From Caldichromatium japonicum (lineage in GTDB: Bacteria > Pseudomonadota > Gammaproteobacteria > Chromatiales > Chromatiaceae): a stretch of 64,000 nucleotides of DNA. A program made the position numbers and the translations under genes. This document shows positions 22,201 to 31,605 of this stretch, in pieces; position 1 is the first letter of the stretch, and every line of letters starts with the position of its first letter. The notes beneath the pieces were generated by a model. That model did no database searches, was not told where the DNA came from, and saw only the letters and a program-made list of their open reading frames with translations. The stretch spans positions 248,001 through 312,000 of the forward strand of contig NZ_CP048029.1 of assembly GCF_011290485.1 (NCBI RefSeq). Reading direction: 5' to 3'.

Positions 22201-22364
22201 AGGCCAGCCAGCGGGCGGTGGGGACGGCGGTCTTCGGCGGGATGCTCGCCGCCGCCGTCCTCGGCATCTTCCTGATCCCCATGATCTATGTGATCTTCCA
22301 GCGGATGCGGGAATGGGTGCATGGCTGGGGTGCGGGCACTGAGGTGTTCAAAGGTGCCAGTTAG
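19224..22364 (+). pseudogene. RND multidrug efflux pump (HAE1/AcrB type) interrupted by in-frame TAG
   Basis: AcrB-type proton/drug antiporter. The whole frame spans 1046 codons, the usual family length, with an in-frame TAG at 19938-19940. At that site the chain reads [21 protein letters not shown], where family members have a Gln before GRL, so a single CAG-to-TAG change explains it. The rest is intact: an N-terminal transmembrane segment, porter domains, [19 protein letters not shown] with the proton-relay Asp pair, and the C-terminal transmembrane bundle. An internal ATG-like start after the TAG would give only a headless pump. It is coupled to the deleted adaptor gene; no outer-membrane channel gene is present. 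Confidence 0.85.
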
Positions 22365-22667
22365 GGCTTACGATAGCGCCTGTCTTGCCTTCAGGTGTCA
22401 AATCGCAGCCCCCTGCCAAGATCCTGGGGGAACGCTGAATCAGCTCCTGATCCTTATTTCAGAGCAAGGCGGAATGGAATCGAGAAACATCGATAGGATG
22501 CGAGGAGCTGGGCTTTTGGCGGCGGAATCACTGTCTCCCGACCGAGGCTTCATCTCTCATGAAGCCAGCCAACCGCTCCTGGCGAGGTCCAGGATTCACC
22601 TGGATCCTGAAGATCTCTTTCTACCCTCACTGATGACTCACTACCAATCACTCACTACTAGCTATCC
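22365..22667. other. Intergenic region with no recognised feature
   Basis: About 300 bp between the dead pump and the rhodanese gene, less GC-rich than its surroundings. There is no convincing reading frame, RNA or repeat. A promoter for the rhodanese-cyclophilin pair probably lies here but could not be assigned. Confidence 0.5.
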
Positions 22668-23090
22668 ATGTTAGATCGACTCTCTTCCCAACTGATTGCG
22701 CTTGTTGTCGGACTGATAGGTCTGAACCTCGTCCAGGCCGCTGATCTTGTCTTGAGCCCGGATGAGGCGCTTGCCAAAGCACGCGCCGGCGAGCTGACCT
22801 TGATCGACATCCGCACCCCGCCAGAATGGCGCGAGACCGGCGTCCCAGTAGGCGCCAAGCGCCTCGACATGACCGACCCGCGGTTCCTCGACCGCTTGCT
22901 TGAGCTGATCAAAGGGGACAAATCCGCGCCGATTGCCCTCATCTGTCGCACCGGCAACCGCAGTGGCTATGTCGTCCAGCAGCTTCAGAGGCTGGGATTC
23001 AGTCAGATCTATGACATCCCCGAGGGGATGGCTGGAAGCCGTGCCGGCCCTGGTTGGTTGCGGCGTGGATTGCCGATCGAAAAGCAATGA
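22668..23090 (+). CDS. Periplasmic rhodanese-like sulfurtransferase
   Basis: 140-residue single-domain rhodanese with a cleavable signal peptide (about residues 1-24, ending LNLVQA before ADLVL). The catalytic Cys is in the loop ICRTGNRSGY, a typical active loop, and DIRTPPEWRETGVPVGA is the conserved N-terminal rhodanese segment. The expected role is sulfane-sulfur transfer in the periplasm, which would suit a sulfur oxidiser, but the substrate cannot be read from sequence. A cyclophilin gene follows after 28 bp on the same strand, and both products are exported, so an operon is likely. Confidence 0.85.
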   Translation: MLDRLSSQLIALVVGLIGLNLVQAADLVLSPDEALAKARAGELTLIDIRTPPEWRETGVPVGAKRLDMTDPRFLDRLLELIKGDKSAPIALICRTGNRSGYVVQQLQRLGFSQIYDIPEGMAGSRAGPGWLRRGLPIEKQ

Positions 23091-23118
23091 ACCTCAGACC
23101 CATTGAGAGCATAAAGAG

Positions 23119-23685
23119 ATGCAATATAAAACCCTCGGACTCTTTGGCGCCCTATGTTTGAACGCAGCCGCCATCCATGCTCAGGCCGCCAATCCCCAGG
23201 TGGCGCTTGAGGTCAGCATCGATGGCAAGCCCGCAGGGACAGTGGTGTTGGAACTCTTTGCCGACCGCGTCCCCAAGACCGCTGAGAACTTCCGGGCCAT
23301 CTGCACCGGCGACAACCCTGAGGGCCTGATCTATGCCGGCAGTCCTTTCCATCGCATCATCCCTGGCTTCATGATCCAGGGCGGTGACATCACCCGCGGC
23401 GATGGTACGGGCGGTCGGTCGATCTATGGCGAGACCTTCCCCGATGAGAACCTCGAGCTCAAACACGATGCCGCCGGCATTCTGTCGATGGCCAACGCCG
23501 GCCCCAATACCAACGGCTCGCAGTTCTTTATCACGGTCACCCCGACCCCCTGGCTCGATGGTCAGCATGTGGTTTTCGGTAGGGTCGTCTCGGGGATGGA
23601 GGTGGTGCAGGCGATGGAACAGCAGGGCACTCGTTCAGGCCGCACCCAGCTTTCTGTCCGGCTCGAGCGCTGCCATCAGCTTTAG
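23119..23685 (+). CDS. Periplasmic cyclophilin-type peptidyl-prolyl isomerase
   Basis: 188 residues with a signal peptide (cleavage near IHAQA). The cyclophilin domain has [16 protein letters not shown] with the catalytic Arg and Phe, [15 protein letters not shown], and a Trp in [12 protein letters not shown]. In sequence it is closer to the CypA class than to short bacterial PpiA forms, with a GDGTGG loop. It catalyses cis-trans isomerisation of prolyl bonds in exported proteins. It follows the rhodanese gene closely. Confidence 0.9.
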   Translation: MQYKTLGLFGALCLNAAAIHAQAANPQVALEVSIDGKPAGTVVLELFADRVPKTAENFRAICTGDNPEGLIYAGSPFHRIIPGFMIQGGDITRGDGTGGRSIYGETFPDENLELKHDAAGILSMANAGPNTNGSQFFITVTPTPWLDGQHVVFGRVVSGMEVVQAMEQQGTRSGRTQLSVRLERCHQL

Positions 23686-23729
23686 GGTAAATACTGAATA
23701 CTACTTATCGTCGTTCTAACGAAAGCGAC

Positions 23730-23754
23730 ATAGGGTGCGCACCGCGCACCCTAT
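23730..23754. repeat. Dispersed GGGTGCGC palindrome, copy f
   Basis: ATAGGGTGCGC / GCGCACCCTAT, 11-bp perfect arms with a 3-base loop, in the convergent gap after the cyclophilin gene. Confidence 0.8.
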
Positions 23755-23836
23755 GGGTGTAGGGTGGGTACATCATGCCCACGCATGATCGATTATCTTG
23801 GGCAACCTTGCAGTTGCCTCCTACCGATCAATCCTC

Positions 23837-23856
23837 ATTCCGGCGCAAGCCGGAAT
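23837..23856. repeat. REP-like palindrome, second family
   Basis: ATTCCGGC and GCCGGAAT perfect 8-bp arms around GCAA. A related imperfect copy in the opposite orientation lies at 63454-63471. Confidence 0.7.
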
Positions 23857-23913
23857 CCAGAAATATCGGTGGGATGCGGAGGGACCGGGCAGTGGCTGCG
23901 AATGGATCAGTCC

Positions 23914-24930
23914 TTAGATCATCACGCCGGGGGCTGGGCTATAGCTATCGAGCACCTGGATGTAATTGGTGCGTTCAAACTCCGCGGGGTTAGGGACGCT
24001 TAGGGCGCTCACCCGTCCGCGGAAGTCTTCGATCGACTCAAACCCCTGCTCCTCCATCCAATCCTCGATCCCGCGGAGGATGAGGCTGAGATATGCCGGC
24101 CCCTTTTGCAACAGGACGCTACAGAGATGCACCACATCGGCGCCGGCGAGCAGGAACTTGATCGCATCCTCGGGCGTGTGGACCCCGCCGGTCGCACCGA
24201 GCGAAAGATGAGGGATGCGGCCATAGAGTAGGGCGATCCAGCGCATGCACAAGAGCGCATCCGCCGAGGTCGAGGGCTGAAGCTTCGCATGCAGCCTTAG
24301 GCTGTCGATATGGATATCCGGCTGATAGAAGCGGTTAAAGAGCGAGACCCCATCGACCCCTGCCTCGGCCAGGCGCTTGATGAAATGGCCGAGCGAGCTA
24401 AAGCTTGCCGAGAGCTTCATGTTGATTGGGATGCGGATCTGACTGCGCAGTTCCTGCAATAGATCCAGATACCGCTGCTCGACCTGTTCGCCACTTTGGT
24501 TGAGGTCGGCAGCGATGTAATAGACATTGAGCTCGATGGCATCTGCGCCCGCCTGTTCGAGCTCGCGCGCATGTTTGATCCAGCCGCTTAAGCTTACCCC
24601 ATTGAGGCTCGCGATCACCGGGATGTCCAGGCTCTCTTTGAGGCGCCGCAACTGTTCGAGATAGCGCCCAAGTCCATTCTCAAAGTCATGATGATCGGGC
24701 AAAAAGCCCTCGGCCGATTCGGCAAACCCCGTCTCTTGATGGTGTAAAAACCGGGCCAAAGTCTCGGTCTCGGCAGTGATCGCCTCTTCAAACAGCGAAT
24801 ACATGATGATGGCCGCTGCCCCGTTGTCCTCGAGCTCGCGCGCCGTACTGAGGCTGCGCGACAACGGTGAGGCCGAGGGGACCAGGGGATTTTTCAGCGT
24901 CATCCCGAGATAGCTTGTCTTTAGGCGCAT
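23914..24930 (-). CDS. Dihydroorotate dehydrogenase-like flavoprotein
   Basis: 338-residue FMN TIM-barrel protein of the dihydroorotate/dihydropyrimidine dehydrogenase superfamily: MRLKTSYLGMTLKNPLVPS at the start, VIASLNGVSLSGW, GADAIELNVYY, and the C-terminal FMN phosphate segment LGATGGVHTPEDAIKFLLAGAD. It lies 48 bp downstream of nifJ on the same strand, a pairing seen in many bacteria. True PyrD proteins differ in length and neighbours, so I infer an oxidoreductase linked to pyruvate:ferredoxin metabolism rather than pyrimidine synthesis. Its actual substrate is unknown. Confidence 0.8.
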   Translation of the reverse strand: MRLKTSYLGMTLKNPLVPSASPLSRSLSTARELEDNGAAAIIMYSLFEEAITAETETLARFLHHQETGFAESAEGFLPDHHDFENGLGRYLEQLRRLKESLDIPVIASLNGVSLSGWIKHARELEQAGADAIELNVYYIAADLNQSGEQVEQRYLDLLQELRSQIRIPINMKLSASFSSLGHFIKRLAEAGVDGVSLFNRFYQPDIHIDSLRLHAKLQPSTSADALLCMRWIALLYGRIPHLSLGATGGVHTPEDAIKFLLAGADVVHLCSVLLQKGPAYLSLILRGIEDWMEEQGFESIEDFRGRVSALSVPNPAEFERTNYIQVLDSYSPAPGVMI

Positions 24931-24978
24931 GGCTTGAAACCTCCGTTGACCTGAACAGCACCCCGAACGCGAACAATC

Positions 24979-27900
24979 TCAACTGGCTATCGAGCCCTTT
25001 TGGACCGCAAGATGCGCGAGCTGCTCATAGAGGGCAAAGCGCGTCTCGACGTGTCTTTGGGCGAGCTTTAAGAAACGCTCGGCCGCATCTGGATGGGTCT
25101 GGGACAGGACACTAAAGCGCGTCTCGGTGTTTGCAAAGTCCCGATAGGGGATGCTGGGGGCCTTGCTGTCGATGCTCAACGGATTCTCGCCGCGCGCAGG
25201 CCGGCGCGGGTCATAGCGCAGCAACGGCCAGTGCCCTGAATTGATCGCCAGCTCTTGCTGACGCAGGTTGTTGGCAAGGTCCACCCCATGGGCGATACAG
25301 GGTGCATAGGCGATGATGAGCGAGGGCCCCTCATAGGACTCGGCCTCCAAGAATGCACGCACGGTCTGGATATCTTTGGCGCCAAAGGCGACCTGGGCGA
25401 CATAGACGTTCTCATAGGCTATGGCCATCATGGCGAGGTCCTTTTTGAAGGTCGGCTTGCCGCCGGCGGCAAACTTGGCGACGGCGCCTAGGGGCGTGGC
25501 CTTGGAGCGCTGGCCGCCGGTGTTTGAATAGACCTCGGTGTCCAAGACGAGGAGATTGACATCCCGCCCGCTGGCCAAAACATGATCTAGACCGCCATAG
25601 CCGATGTCGTATGCCCAGCCATCGCCACCAATGATCCAGATGCTGCGCCGGACCAGTTGGTCGGCGAGGGCAAACAAGGCGCGTGCCTCATCTGAGTCCA
25701 GGGTGGCGAGCTTGGTCTTAAGCGCGGCTACCCGCGCGCGTTGTTCATCGATCCCTGCCTCGGTGGTTTGATCGGCGTTCAGCAGACCCTCCGCCAGATC
25801 TTCGCCGATCTGGCTGGCCAGTCTTCGGACCAGCTCGCGCGCCTGAGCGCGCTGGCTGTCGATCGCCAGCCGGATCCCCAGGCCGAATTCAGCATTGTCC
25901 TCGAAGAGAGAGTTGTTCCAGCTCGGACCGCGCCCTTCGGCGTTGAAGGTATAGGGCGTGGTGGGGAGGTTGCCGCCATAGATCGACGAACAGCCCGTGG
26001 CATTGGCGATGATCATGCGATCGCCGAAAAGCTGGGTCGCAAGCTTGATATAGGGCGTCTCGCCGCAGCCGACACAGGCCCCGGAAAACTCAAACAGCGG
26101 CTGCATCAGCATGGCGTGCTTGACCTTGGTCGGGTCGAGCTGACGGCGGTCATAGTCGGGCAACCGCAGGAAGAACTCCCAGCAGGGGCGTTCGGCCTCT
26201 TGGAGATCGGCGGCGGGCATCATGTCGAGTGCCTTGTGCGCGGGGTTGGTGCGGTCGCGGATCGGACAGACCTCGGCGCACAGACCACAGCCGGTGCAGT
26301 CGTCCGGCGCGACCTGATAGCTGATGTGATAGCCAGCGGGGAAGTCCTTGCCTTTGATGGGGGTATGTTTAAACCCGGGCGGGGCATCAGCGAGGAGTTC
26401 GGCGGGATAGACCTTGACGCGGATCGCCGCATGCGGACAGACCAGTGGGCACTTGCCGCATTGCGAGCACAGCTCGGCGTCCCACAGGGGCAGTTGCAGG
26501 GCGAGCTGGCGCTTTTCAAAACGCGCCGTCCCCGTCGGCCAGGTCCCATCCGCCGGCATCAGGCTGACGGGGAGGCTGTTGCCATGCCCGGACATGAGCA
26601 CTGCGGTCACCCGCTGCACGAACTCGGGCGCATCCTCGGATACCACTGGCGGGCGATCGAAGGTACTGGTGACCTGGTCGGGGACCCTGACCTCGTAGAG
26701 TCCCGCGAGTGCTGCATCGATCGCGTTGAAGTTGCGCTCGACCAGGGCCTGGCCCTTTTTGCCATAGGTCTTTTCCACCGCCTGTTTGATGTGGGCGATC
26801 GCCTCATCGCGCGGCAGGATGCCGGAGATGGCAAAGAAACAGGTCTGCATGATGGTATTGATCCGTCGCCCCATGCCGGCGGCTGCCGCGATCCCATAGG
26901 CATCGATGACATAAAAGCGCAATTTCTTGTCGATGATGGTGCGCTGCATCCGTGCCGGTAGATCGTCCCAGACCCGATCGGGGGGGGTGGGTGAATTCAA
27001 TAAAAACACCCCGCCTGGCTTGGCCTTGTCCAGCATGTCATAGCGCTTGACGAAGACCGGCTGGTGACAGGCGACGAAATCGGCCTCGTTGTCGCCGATG
27101 AGATAGGTACTCTGGATCGGCTTGGGGCCGAAGCGCAAATGGCTGACCGTCATGGCGCCGGCCTTCTTCGAGTCATACTCGAAATAGCCCTGGCCGTATT
27201 GCCCCGTCTCCTCGGCGATGATCTTGATCGAGTTCTTGTTTGCCGAGACCGTCCCGTCCGAGCCTAGGCCATAGAACACACAGGCGGTGACGTCCTTGAG
27301 CGCATCGACCTTGAAATCCGGATCCCAGGCGAGACTGGTGTGCGTCACGTCATCGATGATCCCGACAGTGAAGGGGTTTTGGGGTTGCGCCTGTTTGAGC
27401 TCGTCGAATACCGCCTTGACCATGGCCGGCGTGAACTCCTTGGAGCCGAGCCCATAGCGCCCGCCGCTGATGCGCGGCAATTGGGCGATTTGGCCCTCGG
27501 AGAAGGCGCGCGCCAGGGCGGTTGTGACATCCTTATAGAGCGGCTCGCCATCTGCGCCCGGCTCCTTGGTGCGATCGAGCACTGCGATGCGGCTGGCGGT
27601 CGGTGGCAGGATAGCGATGAGCGCAGCAGGGGCGAAGGGCCTAAACAACCGTACCTTGATTAAGCCCACCTTTTCCCCGCGGGCGATCAGATGCTCCACC
27701 GTCTCCTCGGCGGCACCCGTCCCCGAGCCCATCAAGACGATCACCCGCTCGGCATCCGGGGTGCCGACATAGTCGAATAGCCGGTATTGGCGCCTGGTCA
27801 GCTTGGCGAAGCGGTCCATGACCGACTGAACGATCCCAGGTACGGCGGCATAATAGGGATTGACCGTCTCGCGACCCTGGAAATAGACGTCGGGGTTTTG

Positions 27901-28560
27901 CGCCGTCCCGCGCAGCTTGGGCCGATCGGGGCTGAGAGCGCGGGCGCGATGTTCATGGATCCGCTCCTCGTCGATCAGGGCACGGATGATCTCCTCCGAG
28001 ACGCGCTCGATGGTGTTGACCTCATGCGAGGTGCGAAAGCCGTCGAAGAAATGCAAGAAGGGCACTCGGCTCTCTAAGGTTGCTGCCTGAGCGATCAGGG
28101 CAAGGTCCATGACCTCTTGCACCGAGCCGCTGCACAGCAGCGCAAATCCGGTGGCGCGGCAGGTCATGACGTCTGAATGATCCCCGAAGATCGATAGGGC
28201 CTGAGCAGCCAGCGCCCGCGCCGAGATATGAAAAACCGTTGGGGTCAGTTCGCCCGCGATCTTGTACATATTGGGGATCATCAGAAGCAGCCCTTGGGAG
28301 GCGGTGAAGGTGGTCGCCAAGGAACCGCCCTGGAGCGCACCGTGGATAGCGCCCGCCGCCCCGCCCTCGCTTTGCATCTCGATGACCTCGGGGACCGTAC
28401 CCCAGAGATTCGGGCGCCCGAGCGAGGCCCATTCATCGGCCCATTCGCCCATGTTCGATGAGGGCGTAATGGGATAGATGGCGATGACCTCATTGCTCAG
28501 ATAGGCGATCTGCGCGGCGGCCTCGTTGCCGTCGAGGGTGATGCGGTTGTGCTGCGACAT
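24979..28560 (-). CDS. nifJ: Pyruvate:ferredoxin (flavodoxin) oxidoreductase
   Basis: Single-chain pyruvate synthase/oxidoreductase of 1193 residues, exchanging pyruvate and CoA for acetyl-CoA, CO2 and reduced ferredoxin. The start is the ATG at 28560 (MSQHNRITLDGNEAAAQIAY); longer frames upstream are not conserved. Domains: N-terminal pyrimidine-binding domain with IYPITPSSNMGEWAD, gamma domain, a two-cluster ferredoxin domain (CSQCGKCPLVCPHAAIR and CTGCGLCAEVCPIRD), then the TPP domain with the third-cluster cysteines (GACVGCGETPY, ATGCSSIYGG) and GDGWAYDIGYGG. In a phototroph it may serve anaerobic pyruvate synthesis or fermentation in the dark, or supply electrons to nitrogenase. Confidence 0.96.
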   Translation of the reverse strand: MSQHNRITLDGNEAAAQIAYLSNEVIAIYPITPSSNMGEWADEWASLGRPNLWGTVPEVIEMQSEGGAAGAIHGALQGGSLATTFTASQGLLLMIPNMYKIAGELTPTVFHISARALAAQALSIFGDHSDVMTCRATGFALLCSGSVQEVMDLALIAQAATLESRVPFLHFFDGFRTSHEVNTIERVSEEIIRALIDEERIHEHRARALSPDRPKLRGTAQNPDVYFQGRETVNPYYAAVPGIVQSVMDRFAKLTRRQYRLFDYVGTPDAERVIVLMGSGTGAAEETVEHLIARGEKVGLIKVRLFRPFAPAALIAILPPTASRIAVLDRTKEPGADGEPLYKDVTTALARAFSEGQIAQLPRISGGRYGLGSKEFTPAMVKAVFDELKQAQPQNPFTVGIIDDVTHTSLAWDPDFKVDALKDVTACVFYGLGSDGTVSANKNSIKIIAEETGQYGQGYFEYDSKKAGAMTVSHLRFGPKPIQSTYLIGDNEADFVACHQPVFVKRYDMLDKAKPGGVFLLNSPTPPDRVWDDLPARMQRTIIDKKLRFYVIDAYGIAAAAGMGRRINTIMQTCFFAISGILPRDEAIAHIKQAVEKTYGKKGQALVERNFNAIDAALAGLYEVRVPDQVTSTFDRPPVVSEDAPEFVQRVTAVLMSGHGNSLPVSLMPADGTWPTGTARFEKRQLALQLPLWDAELCSQCGKCPLVCPHAAIRVKVYPAELLADAPPGFKHTPIKGKDFPAGYHISYQVAPDDCTGCGLCAEVCPIRDRTNPAHKALDMMPAADLQEAERPCWEFFLRLPDYDRRQLDPTKVKHAMLMQPLFEFSGACVGCGETPYIKLATQLFGDRMIIANATGCSSIYGGNLPTTPYTFNAEGRGPSWNNSLFEDNAEFGLGIRLAIDSQRAQARELVRRLASQIGEDLAEGLLNADQTTEAGIDEQRARVAALKTKLATLDSDEARALFALADQLVRRSIWIIGGDGWAYDIGYGGLDHVLASGRDVNLLVLDTEVYSNTGGQRSKATPLGAVAKFAAGGKPTFKKDLAMMAIAYENVYVAQVAFGAKDIQTVRAFLEAESYEGPSLIIAYAPCIAHGVDLANNLRQQELAINSGHWPLLRYDPRRPARGENPLSIDSKAPSIPYRDFANTETRFSVLSQTHPDAAERFLKLAQRHVETRFALYEQLAHLAVQKGSIAS

Positions 28561-28686
28561 CGGTTTTTCCATCGGCTGATCAAACGGGATAGGTGGATGA
28601 TCTTGTGCGCTTAAATGCACACTATAGACCGAAAGCCGCGTCTGTTGGTGACAATTCGACCGATAGTGGGGCATGCCCACGGGTAA

Positions 28687-28703
28687 GGTATGCGATGCAT
28701 ACC
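28687..28703. repeat. Dispersed palindrome, copy g
   Basis: GGTATGC / GCATACC around GAT, a variant of the GGGTGCGC family, in the divergent nifJ-rimI gap. Confidence 0.55.
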
Positions 28704-28770
28704 CTACGGAGGGAAAAGCCGCGAATTCAGCAGAGGACGCGGTGCGTACCCTACGCCGGATAAAAGACCC

Positions 28771-29301
28771 ATGAGCCTATCGACCAAGACCCTGAGTTTG
28801 CGCCTGCGCCCGATGACCGAGGCTGACCTGGAGTGCGTGCTTGCGGTGGAAGAGGCGGCCTATGCCTTCCCCTGGAGCCGGCAGATCTTCAGCGATTGTC
28901 TAAAGGTCGATTATAGCTGTTGGGTCGGTGAGCTATCGGCGGCGATCGTTGCCCATGCGGTGATGGGGATCGCCGTCGGTGAGTGTCAGATCTTCAACCT
29001 TTGTGTCCATCCCCAGTGGCAGGGGCGGGGGATCGGACGTTCGCTGCTGCATCATCTTCTTCAGGTTGCACGTCAGCACGGTGCCAAGACCGCATTCCTC
29101 GAGGTGCGGGTCTCAAACAGCATCGCGCTCGCCCTCTATCGCTCAGAGGGGTTCTGCGAGATGGCTTTAAGGCGGGGCTATTATCCGGCAGCCCAAGGGC
29201 GTGAGGATGCCATGGTGATGGCGTTAGAACTCACGGGCTCTCCCTCAGTCCCTTCCCTTCTCACCGAGGAAGAGGGGGGCAAAGGGCAAACATACCCTTA
29301 G
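28771..29301 (+). CDS. rimI: Ribosomal protein bS18-alanine N-acetyltransferase
   Basis: GNAT acetyltransferase. Start ATG at 28771 (MSLSTKTLSLRLRPMTEADL); an upstream frame covers repeat DNA and is rejected. The acetyl-CoA loop reads HPQWQGRGIGRSLLHHLL, and the RimI-type segments EEAAYAFPWS, CQIFNLCVHP, EVRVSNSIALALYRSEGF and RRGYYP are present. The C-terminus is about 15 residues longer than in E. coli RimI and Gly/Glu-rich (TEEEGGKGQTYP), ending in a palindromic repeat, so the tail may be an extension gained by read-in to repeat DNA. Confidence 0.88.
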   Translation: MSLSTKTLSLRLRPMTEADLECVLAVEEAAYAFPWSRQIFSDCLKVDYSCWVGELSAAIVAHAVMGIAVGECQIFNLCVHPQWQGRGIGRSLLHHLLQVARQHGAKTAFLEVRVSNSIALALYRSEGFCEMALRRGYYPAAQGREDAMVMALELTGSPSVPSLLTEEEGGKGQTYP

Positions 29302-29322
29302 GGTGCGCCTCGCACACCCTAG
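29299..29322. repeat. Dispersed palindrome, copy h
   Basis: Imperfect TTAGGGTGCG / CGCACACCCTA hairpin that starts at the rimI stop codon. Confidence 0.5.
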
Positions 29323-29361
29323 GGGTGACCTGCCTTGCCGATGAAGGATGAAGGCCCTGCG

Positions 29362-29380
29362 GGGTACGCAGTGCGTAGCC
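29362..29380. repeat. Dispersed palindrome, copy i
   Basis: GGGTACGCA / TGCGTAGCC arms (one mismatch) around a single G, in the convergent rimI-trpE gap, matching copy c after trpA. Confidence 0.6.
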
Positions 29381-29401
29381 TTTTGAATGAAGGATCGGGC
29401 G

Positions 29402-30901
29402 CTACGCCCGCTTGAGACCACAGCCATAGCGCTCGACACCCATCTCGGCGGCGGCGACAGCGCGAAAGATGGCGCGGCCCTTGTTCATGGTCTCCTTCCA
29501 TTCGAGCTCGGGGATCGAGTCGGCGACGATACCTGCCCCCGCCTGGATATGGAGCTGCCCCTGGCGAATCACTGCGGTACGGATGGCAATGGCGGTGTCC
29601 ATATTGCCGTTCCAGGCGAGATACCCCACAGCGCCCGAATAGATCCCCCGCTTGACCGGTTCGAGCTCGTCGATGATCTCCATGGCGCGGATCTTGGGAG
29701 CGCCCGAGACGGTGCCGGCGGGGAAGGTGGCGCGCAGAACATCGATCGCGCTCAGACCCTCCTTGAGCTGCCCTACGACGTTCGAGACGATATGCATCAC
29801 ATGCGAATAACGCTCAACGATCATCCGGTCGGTGACCTGAACGCTCCCGATCTCGGCGACCCGCCCGATGTCGTTGCGCCCGAGGTCGATCAGCATCAGA
29901 TGTTCGGCGATCTCCTTGGGGTCGGATAACAGCTCGGACTCCAGGGCCCGATCCTCCTCCTCGGTGTGTCCGCGCCGGCGGGTGCCGGCGATGGGTCGCA
30001 CTGTGATTAAACCGTCCTCGAGACGTACCAGGATCTCGGGGGATGACCCGACGATCTGAAAATTGGCTAGATCCAGGAAATACATATAGGGCGAGGGATT
30101 CATGCCCCGCAGCGCCCGGTAGAGATCCAAGGGCGGCGCCGCAAAGGGGATCGAGAGGCGCTGCGAGAGAACCACCTGCATGCAGTCGCCCGCTAAGATG
30201 TAGTTCTTGATCCGCTCGACTGCCCCCTTGAACCCCGCCTCGGTGAACCCCGAAACGAAATGCGATTCATCAATCGCGCGCGGCCTGACTGCCGGCAGCT
30301 CGGGCAGGGACTTATGCATGCGCGCGCCCAGTTGCTGGAGGCGCGCCTCGCCGATCTCGAGGGTATCGCCGGCGGTGGGATCGAGATGCAGGATGAGATA
30401 AAGGCGCCCGCTGAGGTTATCGAAGACCACCACCTCATCCGAGACCATCAGCAGGATGTCCGGCGTGCCGATGGGGTCCGGCTTGGTCCAGCGGGCCAGG
30501 CGCGGCTCGATATAGCGGATGGTGTCATAGCCGAAATAGCCGACCAAGCCACCGGTAAAGCGCGGCAGGCCCTCGACCTCGGCGACCTGGAAGCGGGCCT
30601 GGAAGGACTCGATCCAGGCAAGCGGGTCGGCAGTCTCGGTCTCCTCGATCGCCTGCCCCTCGCGTTCCACGACCACGCGCTGGCCCCAGATCTTGATGAT
30701 CGTACGCGCCGGCAGACCGATGATCGAATAGCGCCCCCATTTCTCCCCGCCCTGGACCGATTCGAGTAGATAGGAATAGGGGCCTCGGGCGAGTTTGAGA
30801 TAGACGCTCAACGGGGTCTCGAGGTCGGCCAGGACCTCGCAAGCGAGGGGGATGCGGTTGTAACCCGCAGCGGCCAGGGCCTGAAAACTCTGGGGCGTCA
30901 T
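29402..30901 (-). CDS. trpE: Anthranilate synthase component I
   Basis: TrpE makes anthranilate from chorismate, using ammonia supplied by TrpG. The 499-residue protein has the N-terminal regulatory domain with the LLES tryptophan-inhibition motif ([18 protein letters not shown]) and the C-terminal chorismate-binding domain with [27 protein letters not shown] and [17 protein letters not shown]. The start overlaps the gph stop by 4 bp, giving rpe-gph-trpE, a common proteobacterial operon. trpG is not in the window. The trpFBA genes lie about 26 kb away, so the pathway is split between loci. Confidence 0.96.
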   Translation of the reverse strand: MTPQSFQALAAAGYNRIPLACEVLADLETPLSVYLKLARGPYSYLLESVQGGEKWGRYSIIGLPARTIIKIWGQRVVVEREGQAIEETETADPLAWIESFQARFQVAEVEGLPRFTGGLVGYFGYDTIRYIEPRLARWTKPDPIGTPDILLMVSDEVVVFDNLSGRLYLILHLDPTAGDTLEIGEARLQQLGARMHKSLPELPAVRPRAIDESHFVSGFTEAGFKGAVERIKNYILAGDCMQVVLSQRLSIPFAAPPLDLYRALRGMNPSPYMYFLDLANFQIVGSSPEILVRLEDGLITVRPIAGTRRRGHTEEEDRALESELLSDPKEIAEHLMLIDLGRNDIGRVAEIGSVQVTDRMIVERYSHVMHIVSNVVGQLKEGLSAIDVLRATFPAGTVSGAPKIRAMEIIDELEPVKRGIYSGAVGYLAWNGNMDTAIAIRTAVIRQGQLHIQAGAGIVADSIPELEWKETMNKGRAIFRAVAAAEMGVERYGCGLKRA

Positions 30902-31587
30902 GGGGTGCTCCGGCAGGGAGCGGCCAAGAGGTCTGGCAGCTCGCTGAATGAGTCGATCACCGCATCCGGCTGCGCCTCGTGGATGTCGCGACCATGGTTA
31001 TAGCCATAGCTCACGCAGATGATCGCAAAGCCCGTGGCGCGCGCGGCCTGCACATCGCTAATCGAGTCGCCGATCATCAGTGCATCCTGCGGCCTTACCC
31101 CAAAGTGCTGGGCGGCATGGAGCAAGGGGAGGGGATCGGGCTTCTGGCGGGGGAGGGTATCGCCGCTGATCACGATCCCAAAATAGTCATAGACCCCGAG
31201 CTGTTTCAGCAACGGCTTGGTGAAGCGCTCCGCTTTGTTGGTCACACAGCCGAGCGGATAGCCGGCCGCCTTGAGAAACTCGAGTCCCTCACGTACGCCT
31301 GGATAAAGCTTGGAATGCGTACAGGTGTTTGCGGCATAGAGCTCCAGGAAGATCGGATAGGCGCGCTCAAACTCGGATGCCTGGGGCTCGCCCTCGAGCT
31401 GACCGACGAGGGCGCGGCGCACCAGACGCTCGACCCCGTTTCCCACCCACTGGCGGACCTTGGCCTCGCCGTGCGGCGGTCGCCCAAGCCGCGCCAGCAT
31501 GGCATCGACGCATTCGGCAAGGTCGGGGACACTATCGACCAAGGTCCCATCGAGGTCGATCAAGACCATCCGCGGGGCAAACAGCAT
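30898..31587 (-). CDS. gph: Phosphoglycolate phosphatase
   Basis: HAD-superfamily phosphatase that clears 2-phosphoglycolate, made by Rubisco oxygenation or DNA repair. Motif I is [15 protein letters not shown], the cap domain follows, and motif IV is [16 protein letters not shown]. Family length (229 residues) is normal. It overlaps trpE by 4 bp downstream and sits 18 bp after rpe, the conserved operon order. An internal ATG six codons in (MVLIDLDG) is an alternative start. Confidence 0.92.
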   Translation of the reverse strand: MLFAPRMVLIDLDGTLVDSVPDLAECVDAMLARLGRPPHGEAKVRQWVGNGVERLVRRALVGQLEGEPQASEFERAYPIFLELYAANTCTHSKLYPGVREGLEFLKAAGYPLGCVTNKAERFTKPLLKQLGVYDYFGIVISGDTLPRQKPDPLPLLHAAQHFGVRPQDALMIGDSISDVQAARATGFAIICVSYGYNHGRDIHEAQPDAVIDSFSELPDLLAAPCRSTP

Positions 31588-31605
31588 GGTCGGACTCCTA
31601 GCGTC

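Noticed and set aside
21093..22322. 409-codon open frame opposite the RND pump
   Set aside because: Low-complexity Gln/Asp/His/Arg composition and no homology; it is an antisense shadow.
19980..22364. Second part of the RND pump as an independent gene
   Set aside because: It would start in the middle of the porter domain; sequence on both sides of the TAG is one continuous family member.
25741..26961. 406-codon open frame opposite nifJ
   Set aside because: The nifJ frame has all cofactor motifs here; the antisense frame has none.
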